Shown here: piece by piece, positions 8,650-17,318 of the stretch
How the letters are laid out: each line of letters begins with the position of its first letter
Numbering within the stretch: position 1 is the first letter of the stretch
DNA from: Croceibacterium_B sp963811255
GTDB taxonomy: Bacteria > Pseudomonadota > Alphaproteobacteria > Sphingomonadales > Sphingomonadaceae
Assembly (NCBI GenBank): GCA_963811255.1
Contig: CAWEQI010000003.1
Location: 1,798,001-1,862,000, forward strand
Direction of reading: 5' to 3'
DNA length: 64,000 nucleotides
The notes under the pieces: model-generated
What the model saw: only the letters and a program-made list of their open reading frames with translations
What the model was told of the DNA's origin: nothing
The model's database searches: none
Program-made: the position numbers and the translations under genes

Positions 8650-9677
8650 CAGTTGGTCCTCCCCGAGACTCGCTCGATTCGCATGAGCATGAGCTTGGCG
8701 ATGGTCAGAATGATGAAGGTGACGACGAACAGCAGCAGTGCGAGCGCGATCAGCGACGAGCGATAGATTTCGGTATCGGCCTCGGTGAATTCGTTGGCCA
8801 GCGCCGCGGCGATCGAGTTGCCCGGCATCAGCAGCGATGCGGTGAGCTCATGCGAATTGCCGATCACGAAGGTAACCGCCATCGTCTCGCCGAGCGCGCG
8901 GCCGAGACCGAGGAAGATCGCGCCGACGATGGCCGAGCGCGTGTAGGGCAGCGTAACCCGGCTGAGCATTTCCCAGCGAGTCGCGCCGAGCGACGCGCCG
9001 GCCTCGCGAATGCCCGCGGGAACGGCGTTGAACACGTCGCGCGCCACCGCGGCGATGAACGGGATGATCATGATTCCGAGCACGATTCCGGCGGGCAGCA
9101 GACCGATGCCGATCGGCGGCCCGCTGAACAACGGCCCGAGAATGGGCCACTGTCCCAGATGATCGTTGACCCACGGCTCGACGTGCTGACCGATGAACGG
9201 CGCGAACACGAACAGGCCCCACATGCCGTAGATGATGCTCGGCACCGCGGCGAGCAGCTCGATCGCGATCCCCACCGGGCCGCGCATCCACCGCGGGGCG
9301 ATGTCGGTCAGGAACAGGGCGATGCCGATGCTCACCGGCACAGCGATGATCAGGGCGATGGCCGAGCTGGCGATGGTGCCGTAGATCGGCACCAGCGCGC
9401 CGAATTGCCCGGTCACCGCGTTCCATTCGCTGGTGACGAAGAATCTGGCGCCGAACGTCTCGAAGGCGAGGCGGCCGCCCCAAGCCATCGAGGCCACGAT
9501 CCCGCAAAGGATCAGCAGCACCAGCCAAGCCATGGCCGCGGTGCCGTATTCGAACACACTCTCCGTTCCCCGGCCGTCCTTCCACGCCCGGGACAAAAAC
9601 GCGATCGGCGGCCCGCGCCTAGGAGTGATTGCGCGGGCCGCCGTTGCCGTTTCCTCAGCGATGAGGCCGCTCGTCAT
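8649..9677 (-). CDS. pstC: Phosphate ABC transporter permease PstC
   Basis: A 342-aa inner-membrane permease with about six membrane segments: the first is at residues about 40-60 (MAWLVLLILCGIVASMAWG), followed by a periplasmic loop and the transporter core. PSIIYGMWGLFVFAPF and the coupling-loop region IREAGASLGATRWEM are typical of PstC, as is GRALGETMAVTFVIGNS. The start at 9677 is chosen because it overlaps the pstS stop (ATGA). A longer frame upstream runs antisense-like through pstS and is not used. It pairs with PstA to form the membrane channel. Confidence 0.93.
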   Translation of the reverse strand: MTSGLIAEETATAARAITPRRGPPIAFLSRAWKDGRGTESVFEYGTAAMAWLVLLILCGIVASMAWGGRLAFETFGARFFVTSEWNAVTGQFGALVPIYGTIASSAIALIIAVPVSIGIALFLTDIAPRWMRGPVGIAIELLAAVPSIIYGMWGLFVFAPFIGQHVEPWVNDHLGQWPILGPLFSGPPIGIGLLPAGIVLGIMIIPFIAAVARDVFNAVPAGIREAGASLGATRWEMLSRVTLPYTRSAIVGAIFLGLGRALGETMAVTFVIGNSHELTASLLMPGNSIAAALANEFTEADTEIYRSSLIALALLLFVVTFIILTIAKLMLMRIERVSGRTN

Positions 9678-10729
9678 TTGATGTTCGCGGCCCAGTAATC
9701 CTCGATCTGCTTGACGAGCGAATCCGGCAGCGGAACGTAATCGAGCTTCTGCGCCTCCGGCTGGCCCTTCTCGAGCGCCCACTTGAAGAAGTCGAGCGCG
9801 GCTTTCGACTCGGCCGCGTCCTTCGGCTGCTTGTACATCAGGACGAAGGTCGATGCGGCGATCGGATAGGCCTGCGGGCCGGGAGCGTTGGTCATCACCA
9901 GGTCGAAGTCCTGCGCCTTCGACCAGTCGGCGGTCGCTGCCGCGGCCTGGAAGGTGTCGGCGCTCGGCTTGATGAAGTTGCCTGCGGCGTTCTGCAGCAG
10001 CGCGTAATTCATGTTGTTCTGGATCACGTAGGCGTATTCGACGTAGCCGATCGAGTTCTTGATCTGCTTGACGTAGCCGGCCACGCCCTCGTTGCCCTTG
10101 CCGCCGACGCCGCCGGTCCAGCTGACCGTCGTGCCTTCACCGACCTTCGATTTCCACTCTGGGCTGACCTGGCCCAGATAGTGGGTGAAGTTGTATGTCG
10201 TGCCCGATCCGTCGGAGCGGTGGACCGCGGTGATGTCGGCGTCGGGCAGCTTCACCCCGGCGTTGATCTTGGTGATCTCGGGATCGTTCCACTTCTTGAC
10301 CTTGCCCATGTAGATGTCGGCGAGAACCGGTCCGGTGAGCTTGAGCTGTCCGGGACCGACGCCAGCGATGTTGGTGACCGGAATGATGCCGCCGATGGCG
10401 ACCGGAAACTGCGCCAGGCCGGCGGCAGCCAGTTCCTTGGGATCGAGCGGCTTGTCGGTGGCGCCGAAGGTGACCGTGCCAGCCTTGATCTGGGAGATGC
10501 CGCCACCCGAGCCGATCGACTGATAATTGACCGCCGGGCCGCCGTTCTTGCTGTAATCGGCGGACCAGGCCGAGAGCACCGGATAGACGAAGGTCGAACC
10601 CGCGCCGGTGATCTGGCCGACAGCCGCGGACGGTGCGCCGCTGGCTCCTGCGCTCGGCTGGTTACCGCTGTTGTTACATCCGGCCAGCGCAAGGGTGGCG
10701 AGCGACAGCGCAATGAAAGAAAGTCTCAC
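9674..10729 (-). CDS. pstS: Phosphate-binding lipoprotein PstS (first copy)
   Basis: A 351-aa periplasmic phosphate-binding component. The GTG start at 10729 is preceded by a strong AGGAGG six bases upstream. Residues 1-18 form a signal peptide with lipobox LAGC, so the protein is expected to be lipid-anchored. The mature protein shows the PstS fold: ITGAGSTFVYPVLSAW, GSGGGISQIKAGTVTFGATDKPL, GGIIPVTNIAGVGPG, and the phosphate-binding HRSDGSGTTYNFTHYL. It heads the pstSCAB-phoU operon. The promoter region contains a Pho-box-like repeat at 10793-10810, consistent with induction by phosphate starvation. Confidence 0.95.
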   Translation of the reverse strand: MRLSFIALSLATLALAGCNNSGNQPSAGASGAPSAAVGQITGAGSTFVYPVLSAWSADYSKNGGPAVNYQSIGSGGGISQIKAGTVTFGATDKPLDPKELAAAGLAQFPVAIGGIIPVTNIAGVGPGQLKLTGPVLADIYMGKVKKWNDPEITKINAGVKLPDADITAVHRSDGSGTTYNFTHYLGQVSPEWKSKVGEGTTVSWTGGVGGKGNEGVAGYVKQIKNSIGYVEYAYVIQNNMNYALLQNAAGNFIKPSADTFQAAAATADWSKAQDFDLVMTNAPGPQAYPIAASTFVLMYKQPKDAAESKAALDFFKWALEKGQPEAQKLDYVPLPDSLVKQIEDYWAANIK

Positions 10730-10792
10730 ATCGTCCTCCTGGATCGAGGCCGGCCCCCTGCCGGCTTTCACGTTCCGTAATGGGCGGGTTGG

Positions 10793-10810
10793 GTGACAGT
10801 TTTGTGACAC
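10793..10810 (-). promoter_or_regulatory. Pho box upstream of pstS
   Basis: On the minus strand the sequence reads TGTCACAAAACTGTCAC: two TGTCAC half-sites exactly 11 nt apart with an A-rich spacer, close to the PhoB consensus CTGTCATAWAWCTGTCAY. It lies about 65-80 bp upstream of the pstS start. Confidence 0.75.
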
Positions 10811-10862
10811 GCGTTCGCGGCCGGCAATCGGGCAATTTGTCGAATTCCGCAAGCGCTGCGGA

Positions 10863-10881
10863 CGGTCATCGAACTGTCACG
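10863..10881 (+). promoter_or_regulatory. Pho box upstream of the porin gene
   Basis: CGGTCAT CGAA CTGTCAC: GTCAT at 10865 and GTCAC at 10876 are 11 nt apart, in the orientation of the porin gene that starts at 10951. With the site at 10793 it makes a divergent, doubly controlled promoter region between pstS and the porin gene. Confidence 0.65.
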
Positions 10882-10950
10882 TAGCGCTCCTAGACGCGTC
10901 GCGCTTGCCCCGAGGGAGGGGCGTCAACGACCTTGTCAAAGGAGAATGTA

Positions 10951-12309
10951 ATGAGGGGTAAGTTTTCAACGCTTTCGAGCGTGTCGCTCGCTGTTCTGGT
11001 CGCCGCCGGAATCGCCATGCCGACTCAGGCGCAGGCCAGGACCCGACATCATTCGGCGGCCAAGTCGGGCAGTGTCACGCTGACCCACGAGCAGTGGGAG
11101 GCAATTCAGCAAAAGCTCGGCCAACTGGACGCGCTTGCGCAAAAGGTCGACCAGCTCGAGGCCGCGCAGCAGACCACTCAGAGCCAGGCGACTCAGGCGC
11201 AGAGCACCGCGACTCAAGCGCAGACCGTCGCAACCCAGGCGCAGAGCACCGCGACTCAGGCGCAGACGACCGCGACCAAAGCGCAAACCGTGGCTGAGGG
11301 CGCTACCGACACGGCCAAGACGCTGTTCAATCCCCTCGCCGGGCTCAAAGACACCAAGATCAGCGGGCGGATGTATTACGACATCGTCAGCAACGACCAG
11401 AAGGTCAACGGCGTCAAGACCGACGACCGCGGCGGTTTCGAGATCAAGCGCTTCTACCTCGGCGTGGACCACAAGTTCACCAACGTGCTGTCGGGCGACA
11501 TCACGCTCGACGCCAAGGAAATCGGCGGCGTCGGCCAGGCCATGTACATCAAGAAAGCCTACCTCGCGGCGAAGTTCTCCCCTGCCTTCGAGGTGCGGCT
11601 CGGCGCCACCGACTTGCCCTGGATTCCCTACGTCGAGGGCGTTTACGGCTATCGCTACGTCGAGAACACGCTGGTCGACCGGCAGGGCTTCGGCACGTCC
11701 TCCGACTGGGGCGTGCACGTGATGGGCAGCCTCGGAGACGGGCTCATCAGCTACCAGGTTTCGGCGATCGACGGCGGCGGATACCGCAATCCGACGCTCA
11801 CCAAGACGATCGATTTCGAAGGCCGCCTGTCGGCCAAGTACAAGGGCTTCAACGTCGCGGTCGGCGGCTACACGGGCAAGCTCGGCAAGGACCAGACCGG
11901 TGTCCTGACGCCGCATACGGCGACTCGGTTCGATGCACTCGCGGCCTACAAGAACACAATGTTCACGGTTGGCGGCGAATATTTCTGGGCCAAGAACTGG
12001 ACCCAGGTCACCTCGACCACCGAGGACAAGGCCGACGGCTGGTCGGTATTCGGCGACGTCACCCCGATCCAGAAGATCAGCGCCTTCGCGCGCTACGACT
12101 GGACCAAGCCGCACAAGGACACCCGTCCGAACCTGAAGGACCAGTACTTCAACGTCGGCGTGCAGTACGAAGCGTTCAAGCAGGTCGATTTCGCTCTCGT
12201 CTACAAGCACGACAAGCTCGAGGACACGGCGACTGCCGCGTTCCCGGCATCCGAAGATTACAAGGCTACCGACGACCAGTTCGGCCTCTGGGGCCGGTTC
12301 CGCTGGTAA
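10951..12309 (+). CDS. Phosphate-selective porin, OprO/OprP-like, with N-terminal coiled coil
   Basis: A 452-aa outer-membrane protein; the ATG at 10951 follows AAGGAGA at good distance, and an in-frame TTG at 10933 is disfavoured. Residues 1-29 are a signal peptide ending TQAQA. Residues about 45-125 are a long coiled coil with near-perfect heptads (ATQAQST/ATQAQTV units), probably a trimeric periplasmic stalk. The rest is a beta-barrel of the OprO/OprP family (GRMYYDIV, FEIKRFYLGVDHKF, AYLAAKFSP) ending in FRW, an aromatic C-terminus used in barrel assembly. The Pho box in its promoter and the flanking pstS genes suggest uptake of phosphate or polyphosphate across the outer membrane. Substrate choice is inferred from context. 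Confidence 0.88.
   Translation: MRGKFSTLSSVSLAVLVAAGIAMPTQAQARTRHHSAAKSGSVTLTHEQWEAIQQKLGQLDALAQKVDQLEAAQQTTQSQATQAQSTATQAQTVATQAQSTATQAQTTATKAQTVAEGATDTAKTLFNPLAGLKDTKISGRMYYDIVSNDQKVNGVKTDDRGGFEIKRFYLGVDHKFTNVLSGDITLDAKEIGGVGQAMYIKKAYLAAKFSPAFEVRLGATDLPWIPYVEGVYGYRYVENTLVDRQGFGTSSDWGVHVMGSLGDGLISYQVSAIDGGGYRNPTLTKTIDFEGRLSAKYKGFNVAVGGYTGKLGKDQTGVLTPHTATRFDALAAYKNTMFTVGGEYFWAKNWTQVTSTTEDKADGWSVFGDVTPIQKISAFARYDWTKPHKDTRPNLKDQYFNVGVQYEAFKQVDFALVYKHDKLEDTATAAFPASEDYKATDDQFGLWGRFRW
11185..11300 (+). repeat. Tandem 21-nt repeats encoding coiled-coil heptads
   Basis: About five imperfect 21-nt units (gcgactcaggcgcagagca and variants) encode the heptads ATQAQST, ATQAQTV, ATQAQST, ATQAQTT, ATKAQTV in the porin stalk. 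Units differ mostly at synonymous or Ser/Thr/Val positions, so the protein heptad seems kept by selection, and copy number could vary by slippage. Confidence 0.7.
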
Positions 12310-12358
12310 GCGGCGCCGGGCCGATCCGGCTCCCCTGGATCGCCCGTCGCTCGAACAA

Positions 12359-12389
12359 GGCCCCCTCGCCGGCGAGGGGGCCTTTTTTT
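12359..12389 (+). terminator. Rho-independent terminator after porin gene
   Basis: GGCCCCCTCGCC (12359-12370) is followed immediately by its complement GGCGAGGGGGCC (12371-12382) and then seven T residues (12383-12389). It is a strong intrinsic terminator about 50 bp after the porin stop. Confidence 0.9.
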
Positions 12390-12416
12390 GTCCGGCCGTG
12401 GCGGCACCGGCGATTG

Positions 12417-12434
12417 CTGACACACCGCTGTAAC
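12417..12434 (+). promoter_or_regulatory. Pho box upstream of second pstS
   Basis: CTGACAC ACCG CTGTAAC: two half-sites 11 nt apart, about 70 bp upstream of the second pstS start and just after the porin terminator. It is less perfect than the pstS site but is in the right place and orientation. Confidence 0.55.
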
Positions 12435-12501
12435 GCACGGGGCCCAAATCCCGCTCAGCGACGGCATCCCGTCGCCAAATCACCCACGGGAGGCAATCCA
12501 A

Positions 12502-13516
12502 ATGTACAGGCCCAAGTTTTCCATTCCGCTGGCGGTCGTCGCCGCCCTCGGACTCGCCGCAGCCGCCAACGCGGAAGTCACCGGCGCCGGCTCGACCTTC
12601 ATTTATCCGGTGCTTTCGAAGTGGACCGCCGACTATCACCAGATGGGCGGCGATCAGATCAACTACCAGGGCGTCGGCTCGGGCGCCGGAATCGCCCAGA
12701 TCAAGGCCGGCACCATCGATTTCGGGGCCACCGACAAGCCGCTCGAACTCGAAAGAGCTCGACGCTGCGGGCCTCGCCCAGTTCCCGGCGGTCATCGGCG
12801 GGATCGTTCCGGTGATCAACATCCCCGGTATGGCGTCGGGCAAGCTCAGGGTCACCGGCCCGCTCCTCGCCGACATCTACATGGGCAAGGTCAAGACCTG
12901 GAACGATCCGGCGATCGCACGGCTCAACCCGGGCCTGAAGCTGCCCTCGTCCCGGATCACCGTGGTCCACCGGTCCGACGGTTCCGGCACGACGTTCAAC
13001 TTCACCCATTATCTCGACCAGATAAGCCCGGCCTGGAAGAGCTCGGTCGGCGAAGGCACCAGCGTCAACTGGCCGACCGGCGTCGGCGGCAAGGGCAACC
13101 CGGGCGTGGCGGCGTACGTCAAGCAGATCCCCGGTTCGATCGGATACGTGGAATATGCCTATGTCATCCAGAACAAGATGACCTACGCCCTGCTCCGGAA
13201 CAGCGCCGGGCACTGGCTCGCGCCCAGCGCGAAGGCCTTCCAGGCCGCTGCGGCGACCGCCGACTGGAATCATGCGAAGGACTTCAACCTGGTGATGACC
13301 AATGCGCCGGGCGCGGATGCCTATCCGCTGACGGCGACGACCTGGGTGCTGATGTACAAGCAGCCGAAGAACGCGGCGTCCTCGGCCGAGGCGCTGAAGT
13401 TCTTCCACTGGGCGCTGGAGAAGGGCCAGAAGGAGGCGAACAGCCTCGACTACGTCCCGCTGCCGGCCAGCCTGGTGAAGCGCATCGAAGCCTACCAGTC
13501 CGCCAACATCAAGTAA
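12502..13516 (+). CDS. Phosphate-binding protein PstS (second copy, soluble), frameshifted
   Basis: A second PstS paralogue. It has a cleavable signal peptide (residues 1-23, ending in ANA) and no lipobox, so unlike the first copy it should be free in the periplasm. The N-terminal part (VTGAGSTFIYPVLSKW, GVGSGAGIAQIKAGTIDF) and the C-terminal part (INIPGMASGKLRVTGPLL, HRSDGSGTTFNFTHYL) lie in different frames. Removing one A near 12750-12754 gives TDKPLELEELDAAGLAQF, the same spacing as the first copy. The full protein would be about 337 aa. It lies downstream of the porin terminator with its own Pho-box-like site, and no permease genes follow. Confidence 0.85.
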
Positions 13517-13560
13517 GCGCGCCGGCCTCTGCTCTCCCCGGGCGACCGGCCAATCCCCGA

Positions 13561-13592
13561 ATGGGCCCGTGCCACGCGCACGGGCCCATTTT
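13561..13592 (+). terminator. Rho-independent terminator after second pstS
   Basis: ATGGGCCCGTGC (13561-13572) pairs perfectly with GCACGGGCCCAT (13578-13589) around a 5-nt loop, followed by a short T run. It closes the phosphate island before the secretion operon. Confidence 0.85.
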
Positions 13593-13682
13593 GCGCTGAG
13601 CGGCGCGTACCGCCGGATCGATCTTCCAACCGGTTGTCAGTTTCCTCCCATGGGCTTACGCAAAGGCGTGGGGCGGAGGTCC

Positions 13683-14285
13683 ATGAGGAGACGAGTCGCA
13701 ATCCTGGCCGCATCGGGCATGCTGGCGCTGCTGTCGGCGCCCGCCCGTGCCGATGTACTGCAAATCGACTCCGGCGGCGCGCAGTGGATCGCCCGCGGGC
13801 ACACGCTGGCGAGCCTCGAATCCGAGCACCCGCTTTCGCCGCGCGTTCCGCGAGGCTCGATCATCGATACTGCGGCTGACGCACAGGCCGTCCCGCCCGC
13901 TTATGCCGCCGAGGTGGCCGAGCTCGCCGCGCGTTACGAGCTCAGTCCGGCGCTGATCGAGGCGCTCGTGTGGCAGGAGAGTCGCTGGCACGCCGGCGCC
14001 CGTTCGCCGGTCGGCGCGCGCGGGCTGGCCCAGCTCATGCCCGGCACCGCCGAGCAACTCGGGGTCGACCCAGACGACCCCATGGCCAATCTCGAAGGCG
14101 GCGCGCGCTACCTGCGCGAACAGCTCGATCGCTTCGACGGCGACCTCGAAAAGGCGCTCGCCGCCTACGACGCCGGGCCAACGCGGGTGACCCGGGCCGA
14201 CGGCGTGCCGAATATTCCCGAGACAAGAAAGTACGTTGCGGCGGTGATGAGCCGCCTCACCGATCACACCCGGAGACAACCATGA
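13683..14285 (+). CDS. virB1: Lytic transglycosylase (VirB1-like)
   Basis: A 200-aa periplasmic muramidase-type enzyme that opens peptidoglycan for assembly of the secretion channel. The ATG at 13683 follows GGAGG. Residues 1-26 are a signal peptide (ending in APARA). The SLT/goose-lysozyme-like domain occupies about residues 80-195: the catalytic Glu in ALVWQESRWHAGA, then GARGLAQLMPGTAEQLGV, NLEGGARYLREQL and ALAAYDAGP. The stop overlaps the virB2 start (ATGA), which makes it the first gene of the operon and supports VirB1 over a housekeeping transglycosylase. Confidence 0.85.
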   Translation: MRRRVAILAASGMLALLSAPARADVLQIDSGGAQWIARGHTLASLESEHPLSPRVPRGSIIDTAADAQAVPPAYAAEVAELAARYELSPALIEALVWQESRWHAGARSPVGARGLAQLMPGTAEQLGVDPDDPMANLEGGARYLREQLDRFDGDLEKALAAYDAGPTRVTRADGVPNIPETRKYVAAVMSRLTDHTRRQP

Positions 14286-14590
14286 TGCGCAAATTCACCG
14301 TTCCCGCCGCGCTCGCCGCGTGGCTCAGCCCGGCCGCTGCCCTGGCGCAGGGCGCCGCCGATCCGCGCGGCTCGGGCCCGATCGTCGCTGCGCTCGCCTG
14401 GATGGAAGGCACCCTGCTCGGCAACGTCGCCACCGCGGTTGCGGTGATGGCGGTCGCCGCGGTCGGCTTCATGATGCTCACCGGGCGGATGAACTGGCGC
14501 TTCGGGGCAACCGTGATCATCGGCTGCTTCGTGCTGTTCGGCGCCGCCTCGATCGTTTCCGGCATCCAGTCCGCCGCGGCGGTCGGCTGA
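14282..14590 (+). CDS. virB2: Type IV secretion pilin VirB2/TrbC-like
   Basis: A 102-aa prepilin with a long signal peptide (cleavage probably after ALAQ, about residue 23) and two hydrophobic segments (about residues 40-65 and 75-98) separated by a short polar turn (TGRMNWRFG), the standard TrbC/VirB2 pilin topology. It would form the extracellular pilus of the system. It is coupled to virB1 by ATGA and followed three bases later by virB3. Confidence 0.85.
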   Translation: MMRKFTVPAALAAWLSPAAALAQGAADPRGSGPIVAALAWMEGTLLGNVATAVAVMAVAAVGFMMLTGRMNWRFGATVIIGCFVLFGAASIVSGIQSAAAVG

Positions 14591-14593
14591 GCG

Positions 14594-14875
14594 ATGGACC
14601 TCGTCCGCCATCCGGTGCACCGGGCGCTGACGCGCCCGCAGATGTTTGCCGGAGTGACCTATAACTTCTTCATCATCAACGCCGCGGTGACCACCGAACT
14701 GTTCCTGATCACCGGGCGCTTCCTGGTCCTTCCCGCGGCGCTGCTGATCCACGGCATCGGCTATCTCGCCTGCCTGCGCGAGCCGCGGGTGTTCGACTTG
14801 TGGATCACCCGGGTGAGCAAGTGCCCGCGGGTCAAGAACTGGCGGCGCTGGGGCTGCAACAGCTACACGGCATGA
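14594..14875 (+). CDS. virB3: Type IV secretion protein VirB3
   Basis: A 93-aa inner-membrane protein. It has the VirB3 pattern: a short N-terminal VRHPVHRALTRPQMFAGV, a hydrophobic hairpin at about residues 20-55, and a conserved tail with REPRVFDLW near residues 62-70. In family members VirB3 works with the VirB4 ATPase and is sometimes fused to it; here it is separate but directly precedes virB4. The last residues (WRRWGCNSYTA) are typical of the sphingomonad form. Confidence 0.85.
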   Translation: MDLVRHPVHRALTRPQMFAGVTYNFFIINAAVTTELFLITGRFLVLPAALLIHGIGYLACLREPRVFDLWITRVSKCPRVKNWRRWGCNSYTA

Positions 14876-14894
14876 TCGGTTGGGGGATCGGGCG

Positions 14895-17318
14895 ATGACC
14901 AACAAATGGCTCGGAGCGGCCGCCTGGAGCGGGAAGGAAGCCCACGCCGGCGATCGCCTGCCCTATGCCCGCCTGATCGACGCCAACACGATCCTGCTGC
15001 GCGACGGCTCGCTGATGACCGCTCTGCAGGTGCCGGGGCTGCTGTTCGAGACCGAGGATTCGCTGTCGCTCAACGCCCATGCGGCGACCCGCGAGGTAAT
15101 GCTGCGCTCGAATATCGATGCGCGCTTCGTGCTCTACCACCACGTGGTCCGCCGCCGGGTCAGCGTCGAGTTGGCGGGCGGGTTCGACGATCCGCTGGCG
15201 GCGCATATCGATCGCCGGCGGCGGGACAAGCTCGCCGGGGGATCGCTATTCGTCAACGACCAGTTCGTGACCCTCGTGCGCCGCCCGGCACGCGGCAAGG
15301 CGGGGTTGGCGGAGCGCACGGCGAAGCTGTGGCGTCGCAAAGGGCGCGAACCGGCGGACGCGGATCCGCGCGAGCTGCGGGCCTTGCGCGCCGCGGCGCA
15401 AGCCTTCGCCGCCTCGCTCGGCGACTATGGCGCGCAGCTGCTCGGCGACTACGAGGGACCGAGCGGCGGTGTGAACAACGAGCTGCTCGAGCTGGTGAGC
15501 GCGCTCTACAACGGCGAGATGCGGCCGGTGCGCCGGCCGGCCGAGGACACCGACATCGGCCGCATGCTGCCCTATCGCCGGGCCAGCTTCGGGCTCGACG
15601 CGATGGAGCTGCGCGGCTCGGGCGGGGCGGACTTCGCGGCGGTCCTCAGCCTCAAGGACTATCCCGACGCGACCAGTCCCGGCCTGCTCGACGCGTTGCT
15701 TCGCCTGCCGTGCGAGATGGTCGTGTCCGAGAGCTTCGCGCCGCACGAGCGGCAGACCGCGCGCGAACGGATCGACCTCGCCATCCGCCGGCTGCGCTCG
15801 GCCGACGAGGAGGCGGTGGCCGAACGCGCCGAGATGCTCGCCGCGCGCGACGCGCTCGGGCAGGGTTCGGTCGCGTTCGGCGATCATCACCTGACCGTGC
15901 TGGTCCGCGAGCGCGACCTCGACCGGCTCGACGGCGCCGCCGCCGCCTGCGCCGCCGCGCTGGCCGATGCCGGCGCCATCGCGGTGCGCGAGGACACCAA
16001 TCTCGAACCGGCGTTCTGGGGCCAGTTTCCCGGCAACGAACAGTACCTCGTGCGCCGGTCGATGATTTCGACCGCCAACATGGCGAGCTTCGGCTCGCTC
16101 CACGGCTTCGCCCTGGGCAAGGCCGAGGGAAACCACTGGGGCGAGGCGGTTACTCTGCTCGAAACGACGAGCGCGACACCGTTCTTCTTCAATTTCCATC
16201 ACGGCGATCTGGGCAATTTTTCGATCATCGGCCCGTCGGGTTCGGGCAAGACCGTGGCGCTGAACTTTCTGGTCGCGCAGGCGCAGAAGTTCTCACCCCG
16301 GACGATCCTGTTCGACAAGGACCGCGGCGGCGAGCTGTTCGTCCGCGGCATCGGCGGCCGCTACGACCGGATTCGCGCCGGCGAGCCGACAGGGTTCAAC
16401 CCCCTCGCCCTGCCCGACAGCGCCGCCAACCGGGCGTTCCTGCGCGACTGGTTCGCGGTGCTGCTCAAGGCCGACGGACCCGAGCAGTTGGCGACGATCG
16501 CGCAAGCGGTCGATGCGGCTTACGCCAACGATCCTTTGCTGCGCCGCCTCAGGCATTTCCGCGAGCTGCTCTCCGGCGCGCGGCGGCCGCAGCCGGGCGA
16601 TCTTGCCGATCGACTGACCCCGTGGATCGGGGACGGCGAGCATGCCTGGCTGTTCGACAACGAGGCCGACCGGCTCGACTTGTCCAACCGGGTGCTCGGC
16701 TTCGACATGACCTCGCTCTTGGAGACGCCGCGGCTGCGCACCCCGGCGATGATGTACCTGTTCCACCGGATCGAGGAGCGGCTCGACGGCAGCCCGTCGA
16801 TGATCCTGATCGACGAGGGCTGGAAGGCGCTCGACGACGAGGTGTTCGCCGCGCGCATCCGCGACTGGCTGAAGACGCTGAGGAAGCGCAACGCGCTGGT
16901 CGGTTTCGCCACCCAGAGCGCGCGCGACGCGCTCGACAGCAGGATCGCCACCGCGCTGGTCGAGCAGACCGCGACGATGATCTTCATGCCCAACGCCCGC
17001 GCCAGGGCGGAGGATTATTGCGATGGCTTCGGCCTCACCGAGCACGAACTGGCGCTGATCCGCAGCCTGCCGGCGCACAGCCGCGCGTTCCTGGTTCGCC
17101 AGCCTGACGCCTCGGTGGTCGTACGACTCGACCTGGCGGGCTCGCCCGAGGTGCTGACCATCCTCTCCGGCCGTGAGAGCACCGTCCGGCGGCTCGACCT
17201 GCTGCGCGAGGCGGTCGGCGACGATCCGGCCGACTGGTATCCGGCGCTGACCGGGCGCCGCTGGCCGGGCGCCGCCGCGCCCGACGACGAGTTCGATGTG
17301 TGGGAGGCGGCCGAATGA
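14895..17318 (+). CDS. virB4: Type IV secretion ATPase VirB4
   Basis: An 807-aa ATPase that powers pilus biogenesis and substrate transfer. The CagE/TrbE N-terminal domain (about residues 1-400) is followed by a P-loop domain with Walker A GPSGSGKTVALNF near residue 446, FDKDRGGE, Walker B MILIDEGWKAL near 640, and GFATQSARDAL. The ATG at 14895 is used; an in-frame TTG at 14880 is less likely. The stop overlaps virB6. All key ATPase motifs are intact. Confidence 0.93.
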   Translation: MTNKWLGAAAWSGKEAHAGDRLPYARLIDANTILLRDGSLMTALQVPGLLFETEDSLSLNAHAATREVMLRSNIDARFVLYHHVVRRRVSVELAGGFDDPLAAHIDRRRRDKLAGGSLFVNDQFVTLVRRPARGKAGLAERTAKLWRRKGREPADADPRELRALRAAAQAFAASLGDYGAQLLGDYEGPSGGVNNELLELVSALYNGEMRPVRRPAEDTDIGRMLPYRRASFGLDAMELRGSGGADFAAVLSLKDYPDATSPGLLDALLRLPCEMVVSESFAPHERQTARERIDLAIRRLRSADEEAVAERAEMLAARDALGQGSVAFGDHHLTVLVRERDLDRLDGAAAACAAALADAGAIAVREDTNLEPAFWGQFPGNEQYLVRRSMISTANMASFGSLHGFALGKAEGNHWGEAVTLLETTSATPFFFNFHHGDLGNFSIIGPSGSGKTVALNFLVAQAQKFSPRTILFDKDRGGELFVRGIGGRYDRIRAGEPTGFNPLALPDSAANRAFLRDWFAVLLKADGPEQLATIAQAVDAAYANDPLLRRLRHFRELLSGARRPQPGDLADRLTPWIGDGEHAWLFDNEADRLDLSNRVLGFDMTSLLETPRLRTPAMMYLFHRIEERLDGSPSMILIDEGWKALDDEVFAARIRDWLKTLRKRNALVGFATQSARDALDSRIATALVEQTATMIFMPNARARAEDYCDGFGLTEHELALIRSLPAHSRAFLVRQPDASVVVRLDLAGSPEVLTILSGRESTVRRLDLLREAVGDDPADWYPALTGRRWPGAAAPDDEFDVWEAAE

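Noticed and set aside
10966..12876. A 636-codon open frame antisense to the porin gene and second pstS
   Set aside because: It covers two well-supported genes, the terminator and the Pho box on the other strand, and shows no domain.
14906..17107. A 733-codon frame in another phase inside virB4
   Set aside because: Arg/Ala-rich low-complexity translation without motifs; VirB4 in the main frame is complete.
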